Assembly: GCA_017379255.1 (NCBI GenBank)
Contig: JAFNWZ010000303.1
Span: 1-7,693, forward strand
Length of the DNA stretch: 7,693 nucleotides
Direction of reading: 5' to 3'
From: Akkermansia sp.
Lineage (GTDB): Bacteria; Verrucomicrobiota; Verrucomicrobiia; Verrucomicrobiales; Akkermansiaceae
Below, piece after piece: positions 1 to 7,693 of this stretch. Position 1 is the first letter of the stretch. Each line of letters begins with the position of its first letter. A program made the translations under genes and the position numbers. Under the pieces are notes generated by a model, which was given only the letters and a program-made list of their open reading frames with translations, was not told the DNA's origin and ran no database searches.

Positions 1-570
1 AGTGTCGAGATTCTTGACGATGCTGAGGTTGAAATTTTAAACACCACCTCCCTCCTTTCTGCAAAACCTGTAATTTATGCCTGCAATATGAGCGAGGACG
101 ATTTTGCAAATATTGACGAAAACGCTCATTTCAGCACGGTAAAAGCTATCGCTGAAAAGGAAAAAGCCGAAATTCTCCCCATTTGCGCCGCACTAGAAGC
201 CGAGATCTCGGGTCTTGACGATGACGAAAAGGCTCTTTTCCTCGAAGAACTCGGACTCGAGCGTTCGGGTCTTGACCGTATGATTCAAAAGTGTTACTCA
301 CTTCTCGGTCTTATTTCTTATCTTACCGCAGGAAAACCTGAAGTCCGCGCCTGGACTATTACAAAGGGAACAAAGGCTCCTCAGGCGGCAGGTAAAATCC
401 ACACCGACTTCGAACGCGGCTTTATCAGAGCTGAGGTTATTGCCTTTACCGACTTTATGAACTGCGGCGGTTCTATGGTTACCGCAAAAGAAAAAGGTCT
501 CGTTCGAAGCGAAGGCAAGGAATATATCATGCAGGATGGGGACATAGTATTATTTAGATTTAACGTGTAG
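1..570 (+). CDS. ychF: Redox-regulated ATPase YchF (Obg-family), 3' part only
   Basis: The reading frame is open from base 1 and ends at TAG 568-570, giving 189 residues of a protein normally about 363 long; the N-terminal G domain lies outside the window. YchF is a universal cytoplasmic P-loop ATPase of the Obg/TRAFAC class that binds ribosomes and is linked to translation and stress responses. Visible family marks are SAKPVIYACNMSEDD at the end of the G domain, a helical region ending in the GLERSGLDRMI segment, and the C-terminal TGS/DUF933 part with AWTITKGTKAPQAAGKIHTD, DFERGFIRAEVI and the ending DGDIVLFRFNV. The first internal ATG at 88 is not the real start. Codons favour A/T in third positions, unlike every gene to its right, and the protein resembles Clostridia versions. 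Family call very sure; its physical linkage to the rest of the window is doubtful. Confidence 0.95.
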   Translation, partial: SVEILDDAEVEILNTTSLLSAKPVIYACNMSEDDFANIDENAHFSTVKAIAEKEKAEILPICAALEAEISGLDDDEKALFLEELGLERSGLDRMIQKCYSLLGLISYLTAGKPEVRAWTITKGTKAPQAAGKIHTDFERGFIRAEVIAFTDFMNCGGSMVTAKEKGLVRSEGKEYIMQDGDIVLFRFNV

Positions 571-1765
<1,195 letters not shown>

Positions 1766-1771
1766 GACTGA

Positions 1772-2056
1772 TTAGTCAATAATGGCGAGGATATCGGACT
1801 CGCTCAGGATGGTGTAGGTCACGCCGTTGAAGGTAACTTCGGTACCACCGTACTTGGTGATGAGTACCTTGTCGTTAACGGCTACGTTGAAGGGGATGAG
1901 GTTGCCGTCCTTGTCGCGGCCGCCGGTGCCGATGGCACGGACGATGGCTTCCTGCGGCTTTTCCTTGGCGGTATCGGGCAGGAACAGGCCACCTGCGGTT
2001 TTGGTTTCGGCTTCTACACGCTCTACGAGTACTCGGTTTCCTAATGGTTTAATCAT
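1772..2056 (-). CDS. groES: Co-chaperonin GroES (Hsp10)
   Basis: GroES is the heptameric lid of the GroEL chamber. The 94-residue product is full family length. It starts [15 protein letters not shown], the standard first beta strand; the mobile loop that contacts GroEL is around residues 17-34 with the hydrophobic GGLFLP anchor; the rest of the barrel includes [12 protein letters not shown] and ends with SDILAIID. It sits between dnaK (99 bp upstream) and groEL (43 bp downstream) on the same strand and is probably co-transcribed with both. The start at 2056 is fixed by the family N-terminus; the bases before it show no Shine-Dalgarno sequence. Nothing in it looks damaged. Confidence 0.97.
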   Translation of the reverse strand: MIKPLGNRVLVERVEAETKTAGGLFLPDTAKEKPQEAIVRAIGTGGRDKDGNLIPFNVAVNDKVLITKYGGTEVTFNGVTYTILSESDILAIID

Positions 2057-2068
2057 GGTATTGTATTT

Positions 2069-2096
2069 GATTTACGATTTAAGATTTACGATTTAC
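2069..2096. repeat. Heptamer tandem repeat in dnaK-groES spacer
   Basis: Four adjacent 7-bp units read on the plus strand: GATTTAC (2069), GATTTAA (2076), GATTTAC (2083) and GATTTAC (2090), three identical and one with a single change. The array ends 12 bp before the groES start codon, so it would be in the mRNA just ahead of groES. The period matches the groES-groEL spacer array but the unit differs. Confidence 0.85.
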
Positions 2097-2111
2097 GAAA
2101 TTGGAGATTTT

Positions 2112-2144
2112 CCGGGGCGGGAAGCACTTGCGCCCCTGCCCCGG
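2112..2144 (-). other. GC-rich hairpin between dnaK and groES
   Basis: CCGGGGC (2112-2118) and GCCCCGG (2138-2144) are perfect complements, and GGG (2119-2121) can pair with CCC (2134-2136) past one bulged base. The spacer is 19 nt. On the minus-strand transcript the stem is followed by AAAATC, not a U run, so it does not look like a simple intrinsic terminator. A role in mRNA processing, in protecting the dnaK 3' end, or in tuning groES-groEL relative to dnaK is possible but only inferred. Confidence 0.5.
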
Positions 2145-2155
2145 GAGTTTAAGAT

Positions 2156-4181
<2,026 letters not shown>

Positions 4182-4206
4182 TACAAAACCGAACCACAGA
4201 ACAGCA

Positions 4207-4230
4207 TAAATGCTTATGTTTAAGCATTTA
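4207..4230. promoter_or_regulatory. Perfect 10-bp inverted repeat upstream of dnaK promoter
   Basis: TAAATGCTTA (4207-4216) and its exact reverse complement TAAGCATTTA (4221-4230) are separated by 4 bp. The element is at about -57 to -80 from the predicted dnaK start. The stem is A/T-rich and lacks a following U tract, so a protein-binding operator (activator, or IHF-like architectural site nearby) is more likely than a terminator. Its ligand is unknown. Confidence 0.6.
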
Positions 4231-4277
4231 ATTGCTTGTCATATTATTTTACAGCTATGAGCTGGCACGCTCACAAA

Positions 4278-4337
4278 TGCGGCAATTCGCCGCATCTCGA
4301 CATTTTGCCGCAGCACCACATGCGGCATTTTGCCGCA
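4278..4337. promoter_or_regulatory. Cluster of 17-bp palindromes, candidate activator (UAS) sites
   Basis: Two full sites have six-base arms and a 5-bp centre: 4278-4294 (TGCGGC, AATTC, GCCGCA) and 4321-4337 (TGCGGC, ATTTT, GCCGCA). A third copy keeps the centre and right arm, CATTTTGCCGCA at 4301-4312, identical to 4326-4337 but with a degenerate left arm. The full-site centres are 43 bp apart, close to four helical turns, at about -136 and -179 from the predicted dnaK start. The 6-5-6 TGC...GCA layout resembles NtrC-type enhancer sites. The cluster starts 3 bp past the Nudix stop codon, so a transcript-end role is the alternative, but no U tract follows. Confidence 0.6.
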
Positions 4338-4340
4338 CCC

Positions 4341-4979
4341 TTAATCAAACTCAACCACCCAATGCGGGTCTGCTGCCGCGGCGAAGCACATGGCGATCTG
4401 CCCGGCAGTCTGTTTGCCGGTGTGGAGCTCCGGCAGGGTCTCAGGCGCAAACCATGCCACCTCCACGGTTTCTGGGTTGGCATGAATGGCGGCCTCCCCC
4501 AGCGGGGCGCAGAGCACAAAAGCCTTGATGATGTGGTAGGGGAACGGGCGGCGGCAGTTCCGGCGGCTGTATTCATGCAGCGCCACCAGGCGCCCCACCT
4601 GCACCTCCAGCCCGGCTTCCTCGCGCACCTCTTTCACGATATTGGAGGCAATGGTCTGGTCCACATCCACCCAGCCGCCCGGCAGCGCCCAGAGGCCATC
4701 CTTTTCGCGCACCAGCAGGATTTTTCCCTCACGGATGATGGCGGCGCGGGAATCCAGCTTGGGTGTCTGGAACCCGGTTTCATTGCAGAATAAATCCCGC
4801 ACTTTCTGCAAGGGCAAATCGGTCATGCAGGAAAGCATTTCTGCAGCTATCTCACGCAGGCGGGCAAAGCGTTCCTGGTCGAAGGGGTCAGGGCTGTACT
4901 CCACTCCCGCCTGGGCGATGAATTGAATCTCCTTTGCCCAACTGAGCCAGCTCGGCTGCATATCAACATCATCCTGCAT
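4341..4979 (-). CDS. Nudix hydrolase with N-terminal NUDIX_N-type domain
   Basis: Nudix enzymes cleave nucleoside diphosphates linked to another group, using Mg2+ held by the Nudix box. The 212-residue product has an N-terminal helical domain (about residues 7-70, with WAKEIQFIAQAGVEY and DPFDQERFARLREIAAE) of the kind seen in Bacillus YjhB-like ADP-ribose/nucleoside-diphosphate hydrolases. A Nudix core follows from about residue 75. The Nudix box spans residues 102-124; compared with GX5EX7REUXEEXGU the first Glu is Gln108 and the Arg is Lys116, while Glu117, Glu120 and Glu121 are kept. Substrate is unknown; ADP-ribose or a related dinucleotide is a guess from family. The start at 4979 is the first in-frame Met and fits a promoter 7 nt away; Met7 (4961) is possible. 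It points toward dnaK but has its own promoter and a 262-bp gap. Confidence 0.9.
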   Translation of the reverse strand: MQDDVDMQPSWLSWAKEIQFIAQAGVEYSPDPFDQERFARLREIAAEMLSCMTDLPLQKVRDLFCNETGFQTPKLDSRAAIIREGKILLVREKDGLWALPGGWVDVDQTIASNIVKEVREEAGLEVQVGRLVALHEYSRRNCRRPFPYHIIKAFVLCAPLGEAAIHANPETVEVAWFAPETLPELHTGKQTAGQIAMCFAAAADPHWVVEFD

Positions 4980-4986
4980 GGCGGGA

Positions 4987-5015
4987 AGTATAACACAACG
5001 GGAGGGAATAGTGAA
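4987..5015 (-). promoter_or_regulatory. Candidate sigma-70 promoter of the Nudix gene
   Basis: On the minus strand TTCACT (5015-5010) and TATACT (4992-4987) are 17 bp apart, and TGT directly precedes the -10, an extended -10 form. Only 7 nt lie between the -10 and the ATG at 4979, so the transcript would be leaderless or nearly so. The -35 is weak and overlaps the heptamer repeat at 5006-5026. Confidence 0.45.
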
Positions 5016-5026
5016 TAGGGACTACG
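5006..5026. repeat. Degenerate heptamer tandem repeat between Nudix and lipoprotein genes
   Basis: Three adjacent 7-bp units read GAATAGT (5006), GAATAGG (5013) and GACTACG (5020). The third has diverged. Same period as the arrays at 1738-1765 and 2069-2096 and similar to the GATTAGT unit. It covers the probable -35 of the Nudix promoter. Confidence 0.5.
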
Positions 5027-5075
5027 GGAGAATTTTTCCAATCATTACTACGGCAGATGAAATCAGGATATCCAC

Positions 5076-5103
5076 TAGACATTGATTTTTTTTATGTTAC
5101 AAT
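5076..5103 (+). promoter_or_regulatory. Candidate sigma-70 promoter of the lipoprotein gene
   Basis: TAGACA (5076-5081) and TACAAT (5098-5103) are separated by 16 bp containing a T8 run, and TGT precedes the -10 (extended -10). The ATG at 5110 is 6 nt past the -10, so the predicted start of transcription falls at or next to the start codon and the mRNA would be leaderless. There is no ribosome binding site. Confidence 0.6.
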
Positions 5104-5109
5104 CACCAC

Positions 5110-5643
5110 ATGAGACATTTTCTGCTTTCGGCACTTTTTCTGAGTTCCTGCGGCTACATCGGACAACTTCAGGAACAACGGCGGCTGGATGCCGCGTACC
5201 AGCAATATCTGACAGAGGCAATCGCACCGTCACCACTCAGCACAGCCAAATTCAAAGCCTCGAGTGCCCGGATTCAGGTCATGCCGGATTTCGGATTCGG
5301 GGAACCTTGCACGATTACGCTCAGCGCAGAGGAACTCGATACCATCAGAAAGTTGAACTTCAAGAAACTGCCGCCGCTGAACCGCCAGGCGTGGGAAGCA
5401 AGCGAAAAAGGCGATTATGCCGGGCCGCTGCATGCGGGCTGGATGGCGTTCAAGACACTGGAACTGCTGGATAGTGAGGGCAAGGTCATCGGCAGGCTTC
5501 AGCTGACCATTCCGCTGGCAAGCGAGGAAGAAATGGGGAGCGAGCGGACGGACGCCCTGCGTTATACACCGGATGCCATGCTTCCGGAAGCGCAGCGGAA
5601 GCAATTCTACGCCCTGCCCTCCATCAGACAGGCCATGCGCTGA
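5110..5643 (+). CDS. Hypothetical lipoprotein
   Basis: The 177-residue product starts MRHFLLSALFLSSCGYIG: a short basic start, a hydrophobic core and a lipobox LSSC, giving a predicted lipid-modified Cys14 after signal peptidase II cleavage. The mature part is soluble, with a helical stretch rich in Gln/Arg (residues 19-37) followed by a mixed region including PDFGFGEPCTITLSAEELD and KTLELLDSEGKVIGRLQLTIP, which reads like beta strands. There are no membrane segments after the signal and no catalytic motif that I recognise. It is divergent from the Nudix gene across 130 bp and 72 bp upstream of ksgA, which has its own promoter, so it is probably a single-gene unit. An envelope role is implied by the lipobox only. 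Confidence 0.82.
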   Translation: MRHFLLSALFLSSCGYIGQLQEQRRLDAAYQQYLTEAIAPSPLSTAKFKASSARIQVMPDFGFGEPCTITLSAEELDTIRKLNFKKLPPLNRQAWEASEKGDYAGPLHAGWMAFKTLELLDSEGKVIGRLQLTIPLASEEEMGSERTDALRYTPDAMLPEAQRKQFYALPSIRQAMR

Positions 5644-5652
5644 CTCTTTCCT

Positions 5653-5673
5653 CTTCGTACTTCGCACTTCTAT
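5653..5673. repeat. Short heptamer repeat between lipoprotein gene and ksgA
   Basis: CTTCGTA (5653), CTTCGCA (5660) and a partial third unit beginning CTTC (5667) lie end to end; on the minus strand the units read GAAGTGC and GAAGTAC. This is about 2.6 copies, short enough to be chance by itself, but it is the fourth 7-bp-period array in consecutive intergenic spacers. Confidence 0.45.
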
Positions 5674-5677
5674 TGGC

Positions 5678-5706
5678 TTGCTAAATGCAACAGTTTCGGC
5701 TACAAT
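5678..5706 (+). promoter_or_regulatory. Candidate sigma-70 promoter of ksgA-nudix
   Basis: TTGCTA (5678-5683) and TACAAT (5701-5706) are separated by 17 bp. The start codon at 5716 is 9 nt past the -10, leaving room for a leader of only about 0-3 nt and no ribosome binding site. The same TACAAT box and close spacing occur ahead of the lipoprotein gene. Confidence 0.55.
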
Positions 5707-5715
5707 GCCGCGCAC

Positions 5716-7059
5716 ATGAACGCAACGCAGATTCGTCAGGTACTGGAAGAGACGGGGGTAAGCCCCTCTAAATCACTGGGACAGAATTTCCTGATGGATG
5801 AGAACATTGCCCGCTGGATTGTGAGCCAGCTGGAGATTGAGCCGACGGATTGCGTGGTGGAGGTAGGTCCCGGCACGGGGGCGCTCACCGAACACATGGC
5901 CCCGCTTTGCCGCAAACTGATTCTGGTGGAATTTGATGCCCGCCTGGCCGAATACCAGAAGAAACGCTGGGCCGATACGCCGCATGTGGAGGTGCACCAC
6001 GCCGATGGCGCCAGTTGGGACCCGCGCCCGCTTTTTGCCGAGCAACCGGTCAAGTTCATGGGCAACCTGCCCTATTCCGCAGGCGGCGCCATCCTGGCCA
6101 ATTTCCTCACCTCGCCCTGCGCGGTTTCACGAGCGGTGGTCATGCTTCAGAAAGAATTTATTGACCGCATTCTGGCGCAGCCGGGGGATGAGGCCTACGG
6201 TCTGCTCTCGCTGCGTATCCAGATGGACTGGGTGCCGCGTGCGCTCAAGACTGTGCCGCCGGAAGCCTTTAACCCGCGCCCGAAGATTGATTCCACGGTG
6301 ATGCTGCTCACGCCGCGCGACCCGCGAAGCCTGCCGCCCTATGACCACCGGCTCATGGATGAACTGATGCGCCGCTGCTTTGCCCAGCGCCGCAAGCAGA
6401 TGCACAAGCAACTGCCGGAAACACCCGCCTGGAGCGAGGTTTCCTCTGCGCTTGGCATCTCCCCCACCGCTCGCCCGGAAGAACTGGGGCTGGAGCAATG
6501 GGTGCGCCTCACCAATGCCTACGACCCGCACCCGCTGGCTGCCGTGGCGCAGAAGGACGATGAGCTTTTTGATGTGGTGGACGAGCAGGACCAGGTGCTG
6601 CGCCAGGCCACCCGCAAGGAAGTGCATGACAAAGGGCTGATTCACCGCGCGGTGCATGTGCTGGTATTCAACAAGAAGCACGACTGCCTGCTGCAGCAGC
6701 GCTCGTTGCTCAAAGACCGCCACCCCGGCGTGTGGGATTCCAGCGCCGCAGGGCATCTGGACGCTGGCGAGGACTACGACACAGCCGCGCGCCGCGAGCT
6801 GGAGGAGGAACTCGGCATCACCGATACGAAAATCATCCGCCTGGGCACCCTGCCCCCCAGCGAGGAAACCGGCATGGAACACGTGGCGCTCTACGCCGCG
6901 CTCTACAATGGCCGGGTGCATTTCCCCGCCGCCGAAATCAGCGGCGTCGTGCCCTTTCCCGCCGCGCTCATTGACCGCTGGCTGGCAGCCCGCCCACAGG
7001 ATTTTGCCAACTCCTTTGCCGCCTGCTGGCAGATTGCCCGCACCATGCTGGGGGAATAA
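5716..7059 (+). CDS. rsmA: 16S rRNA dimethyltransferase KsgA/RsmA fused to a C-terminal Nudix domain
   Basis: The N-terminal part (about residues 1-272) is KsgA/RsmA, which uses S-adenosylmethionine to dimethylate the two adjacent adenines (A1518 and A1519 in E. coli) of 16S rRNA late in 30S assembly. It shows SLGQNFLMDENIA (20-32), the SAM loop VEVGPGTG (48-55), the acidic VEFD (71-74), the catalytic NLPY (117-120), and NPRPKIDSTV (186-195). From about residue 280 comes a Nudix domain of the YfcD / isopentenyl-diphosphate-isomerase-like type: ELFDVVDE, then LLQQRS, and a complete Nudix box at Gly346-Ile368 (GHLDAGE, RELEEELGI). RsmA alone is about 260-290 residues, so the extra 170 are a true in-frame fusion with no stop or frame change. 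The Nudix substrate is unknown. The start at 5716 fits the family N-terminus and the close promoter. Confidence 0.95.
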   Translation: MNATQIRQVLEETGVSPSKSLGQNFLMDENIARWIVSQLEIEPTDCVVEVGPGTGALTEHMAPLCRKLILVEFDARLAEYQKKRWADTPHVEVHHADGASWDPRPLFAEQPVKFMGNLPYSAGGAILANFLTSPCAVSRAVVMLQKEFIDRILAQPGDEAYGLLSLRIQMDWVPRALKTVPPEAFNPRPKIDSTVMLLTPRDPRSLPPYDHRLMDELMRRCFAQRRKQMHKQLPETPAWSEVSSALGISPTARPEELGLEQWVRLTNAYDPHPLAAVAQKDDELFDVVDEQDQVLRQATRKEVHDKGLIHRAVHVLVFNKKHDCLLQQRSLLKDRHPGVWDSSAAGHLDAGEDYDTAARRELEEELGITDTKIIRLGTLPPSEETGMEHVALYAALYNGRVHFPAAEISGVVPFPAALIDRWLAARPQDFANSFAACWQIARTMLGE

Positions 7060-7083
7060 ACGACTTTCCCTGCGCGTTCCGAC

Positions 7084-7485
7084 ATGAACAAAAAGCATCT
7101 GATTGCTGCATTGGCCGCATTGGTGATACTGCCAACCTTGGTTGTCTGCAGAGGAGATGCCGGTTTTAAGCATCTGGCCGGATTCTCGCCAGAGGATTTC
7201 GGAGCGCAGCACTATGTCACCTGGAAGGAAGTAAGTACCCTGCAGGGATATTATGAATACGCAATGGAGCCCACGGCCTTTCACGCCATGAAACAAGAAC
7301 TTTCGGGCTCAGCCATCTGGGAATTCAGCACCCAGACAACCTTCAGCTTCCCCCAGTTCGATTTCACGGACAGCAGGAATTGCGACTGGTTCTGCACCGA
7401 AATGCAAGGCGCTTCGACCTGCCATTTATGGATGGCCTACGATGAGCAGAAACGCATCCTCTATGCAGGATTCTTCGACCACTGA
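7084..7485 (+). CDS. Hypothetical exported or membrane-anchored small protein
   Basis: The 133-residue product begins MNKKHLIAALAALVILPTLVVC, a basic start and hydrophobic stretch (about residues 6-21) typical of a signal peptide or N-terminal anchor. Val at -1 of Cys22 makes it a poor lipobox. The remainder is soluble and aromatic-rich, with FSFPQFDFTDSRNCDWFC, a cysteine trio (100, 104, 113) that could form disulfides outside the cytoplasm, and the ending ILYAGFFDH. I do not recognise the family. It starts 24 nt after the ksgA-nudix stop on the same strand with no clear promoter or ribosome site between, so read-through from ksgA is likely. Length and G+C-rich codons support a real gene. 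Confidence 0.7.
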   Translation: MNKKHLIAALAALVILPTLVVCRGDAGFKHLAGFSPEDFGAQHYVTWKEVSTLQGYYEYAMEPTAFHAMKQELSGSAIWEFSTQTTFSFPQFDFTDSRNCDWFCTEMQGASTCHLWMAYDEQKRILYAGFFDH

Positions 7486-7557
7486 GCCGCCGCCCCCCTA
7501 TTGGTGCACACATGTGTCCCAAAGTTTCGTAGATTGTAATTTATCGGTCTATCCTGG

Positions 7558-7579
7558 CGCGCGGAGTGCGCGGATTTTT
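7558..7579 (+). terminator. Possible intrinsic terminator after the 7084-7485 gene
   Basis: CGCGC (7558-7562) and GCGCG (7568-7572) pair around a 5-nt loop, then GA and five T (7575-7579). The stem is short, and the T run is 2 nt away, so it is a weak candidate. It also could be the first hairpin of the intergenic repeat that follows, or both. Confidence 0.35.
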
Positions 7580-7693
7580 GAGCCCGTCAGGGCGGTATAA
7601 AGTAGCGCGGGGTGGAGCCGCGTTAGCGGCGGAACCCCGGGTAAATCGAAAATAATATCGGAGCCCCGAGCATGGCGAGTGGGCGGCATAATG
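7580..7693. repeat. Hairpin-rich intergenic repeat with two copies of a GAGCCC...GGGCGGYATAA block
   Basis: GAGCCC (7580) with GGGCGGTATAA (7590-7600) recurs as GAGCCC (7661) with GGGCGGCATAA (7681-7691); the conserved right-hand parts are 91 bp apart, and the window ends inside the second copy. In the first block GCCC (7582) and GGGC (7590) pair around GTCA. Between the copies is the symmetric hairpin at 7608-7639. No reading frame of note crosses it. The layout resembles dispersed GC-rich intergenic repeats seen in some Bacteroidota and PVC genomes; that likeness is from memory, not a search. Confidence 0.5.
7608..7639. other. Nested hairpin with symmetric GGA/GGA internal loop
   Basis: CGGGGT (7608-7613) pairs with ACCCCG (7634-7639), and GCCGC (7617-7621) with GCGGC (7626-7630), around a GTTA loop. 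Identical GGA trinucleotides (7614-7616, 7631-7633) face each other between the stems, a purine loop suited to tandem G-A pairing in RNA. Eleven perfect base pairs in 32 nt make it a solid structural element; it is the core of the surrounding repeat. Confidence 0.6.

Noticed and set aside
4278..4337. CRISPR-like array because three similar motifs are spaced by 18-25 bp
   Set aside because: The repeats are too short, the spacers are unequal, and each is a dyad; protein-binding sites fit better.
4321..4337. Intrinsic terminator of the Nudix gene
   Set aside because: The stem is suitable but on the minus strand it is followed by TGTGG, not a U run, and the same dyad recurs twice more.
6127..7296. 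389-codon open frame on the minus strand opposite ksgA-nudix
   Set aside because: Antisense shadow that runs across two real genes; no recognisable domain.
7508..7517. 10-bp palindrome ACACATGTGT after the last gene
   Set aside because: A single short palindrome with no promoter or second copy; likely chance.

Overview
This window looks like a gut-type metagenomic contig made of two unlike parts. Positions 1 to about 570 carry the 3' half of a Firmicutes-like ychF gene, with A/T-leaning codons (gaa, aaa, att, ctt). From about 587 to the end everything is G+C-rich at third positions, lacks clear Shine-Dalgarno sites, and fits a Verrucomicrobiota (Akkermansia-like) chromosome. That assignment is inferred from protein character and gene style, not from a search. 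The join cuts groEL in mid-domain, so an assembly chimera is the simplest explanation, with a real rearrangement less likely.

Layout. ychF (+, 5'-partial) meets groEL (-, 3'-truncated) at the join. On the minus strand, dnaK (2156-4078), groES (1772-2056) and groEL (577-1728) form one chaperone cluster, transcribed dnaK then groES then groEL. Upstream of dnaK is a 262-bp regulatory region. It holds a full match to the sigma-54 -24/-12 consensus, a 10-bp perfect inverted repeat, and a cluster of 17-bp TGCGGC/GCCGCA palindromes at enhancer-like distances. Next comes a Nudix hydrolase gene (-, 4341-4979), divergent from a small lipoprotein gene (+, 5110-5643). It is followed by a KsgA/RsmA 16S rRNA dimethyltransferase fused to a C-terminal Nudix domain (+, 5716-7059) and a small exported hypothetical protein (+, 7084-7485). 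The right edge (7556-7693) is a hairpin-rich intergenic repeat.

How the parts relate. DnaK and GroES/GroEL act in succession on unfolded proteins, and the cluster seems to be under one strong sigma-54 promoter, which would place chaperone synthesis under an activator ATPase rather than HrcA/CIRCE; no CIRCE element is visible. Three other genes (Nudix, lipoprotein, ksgA) have -10 boxes only 6-9 nt from their ATG, suggesting leaderless mRNAs. Four intergenic spacers between 1.7 and 5.7 kb carry short tandem repeats with a 7-bp period but different unit sequences.

Main points of interest: the sigma-54 architecture upstream of dnaK, the heptamer repeats, the KsgA-Nudix fusion, the cysteine cluster in the DnaK tail, and the chimeric join, which should be resolved before any synteny at the left edge is trusted.
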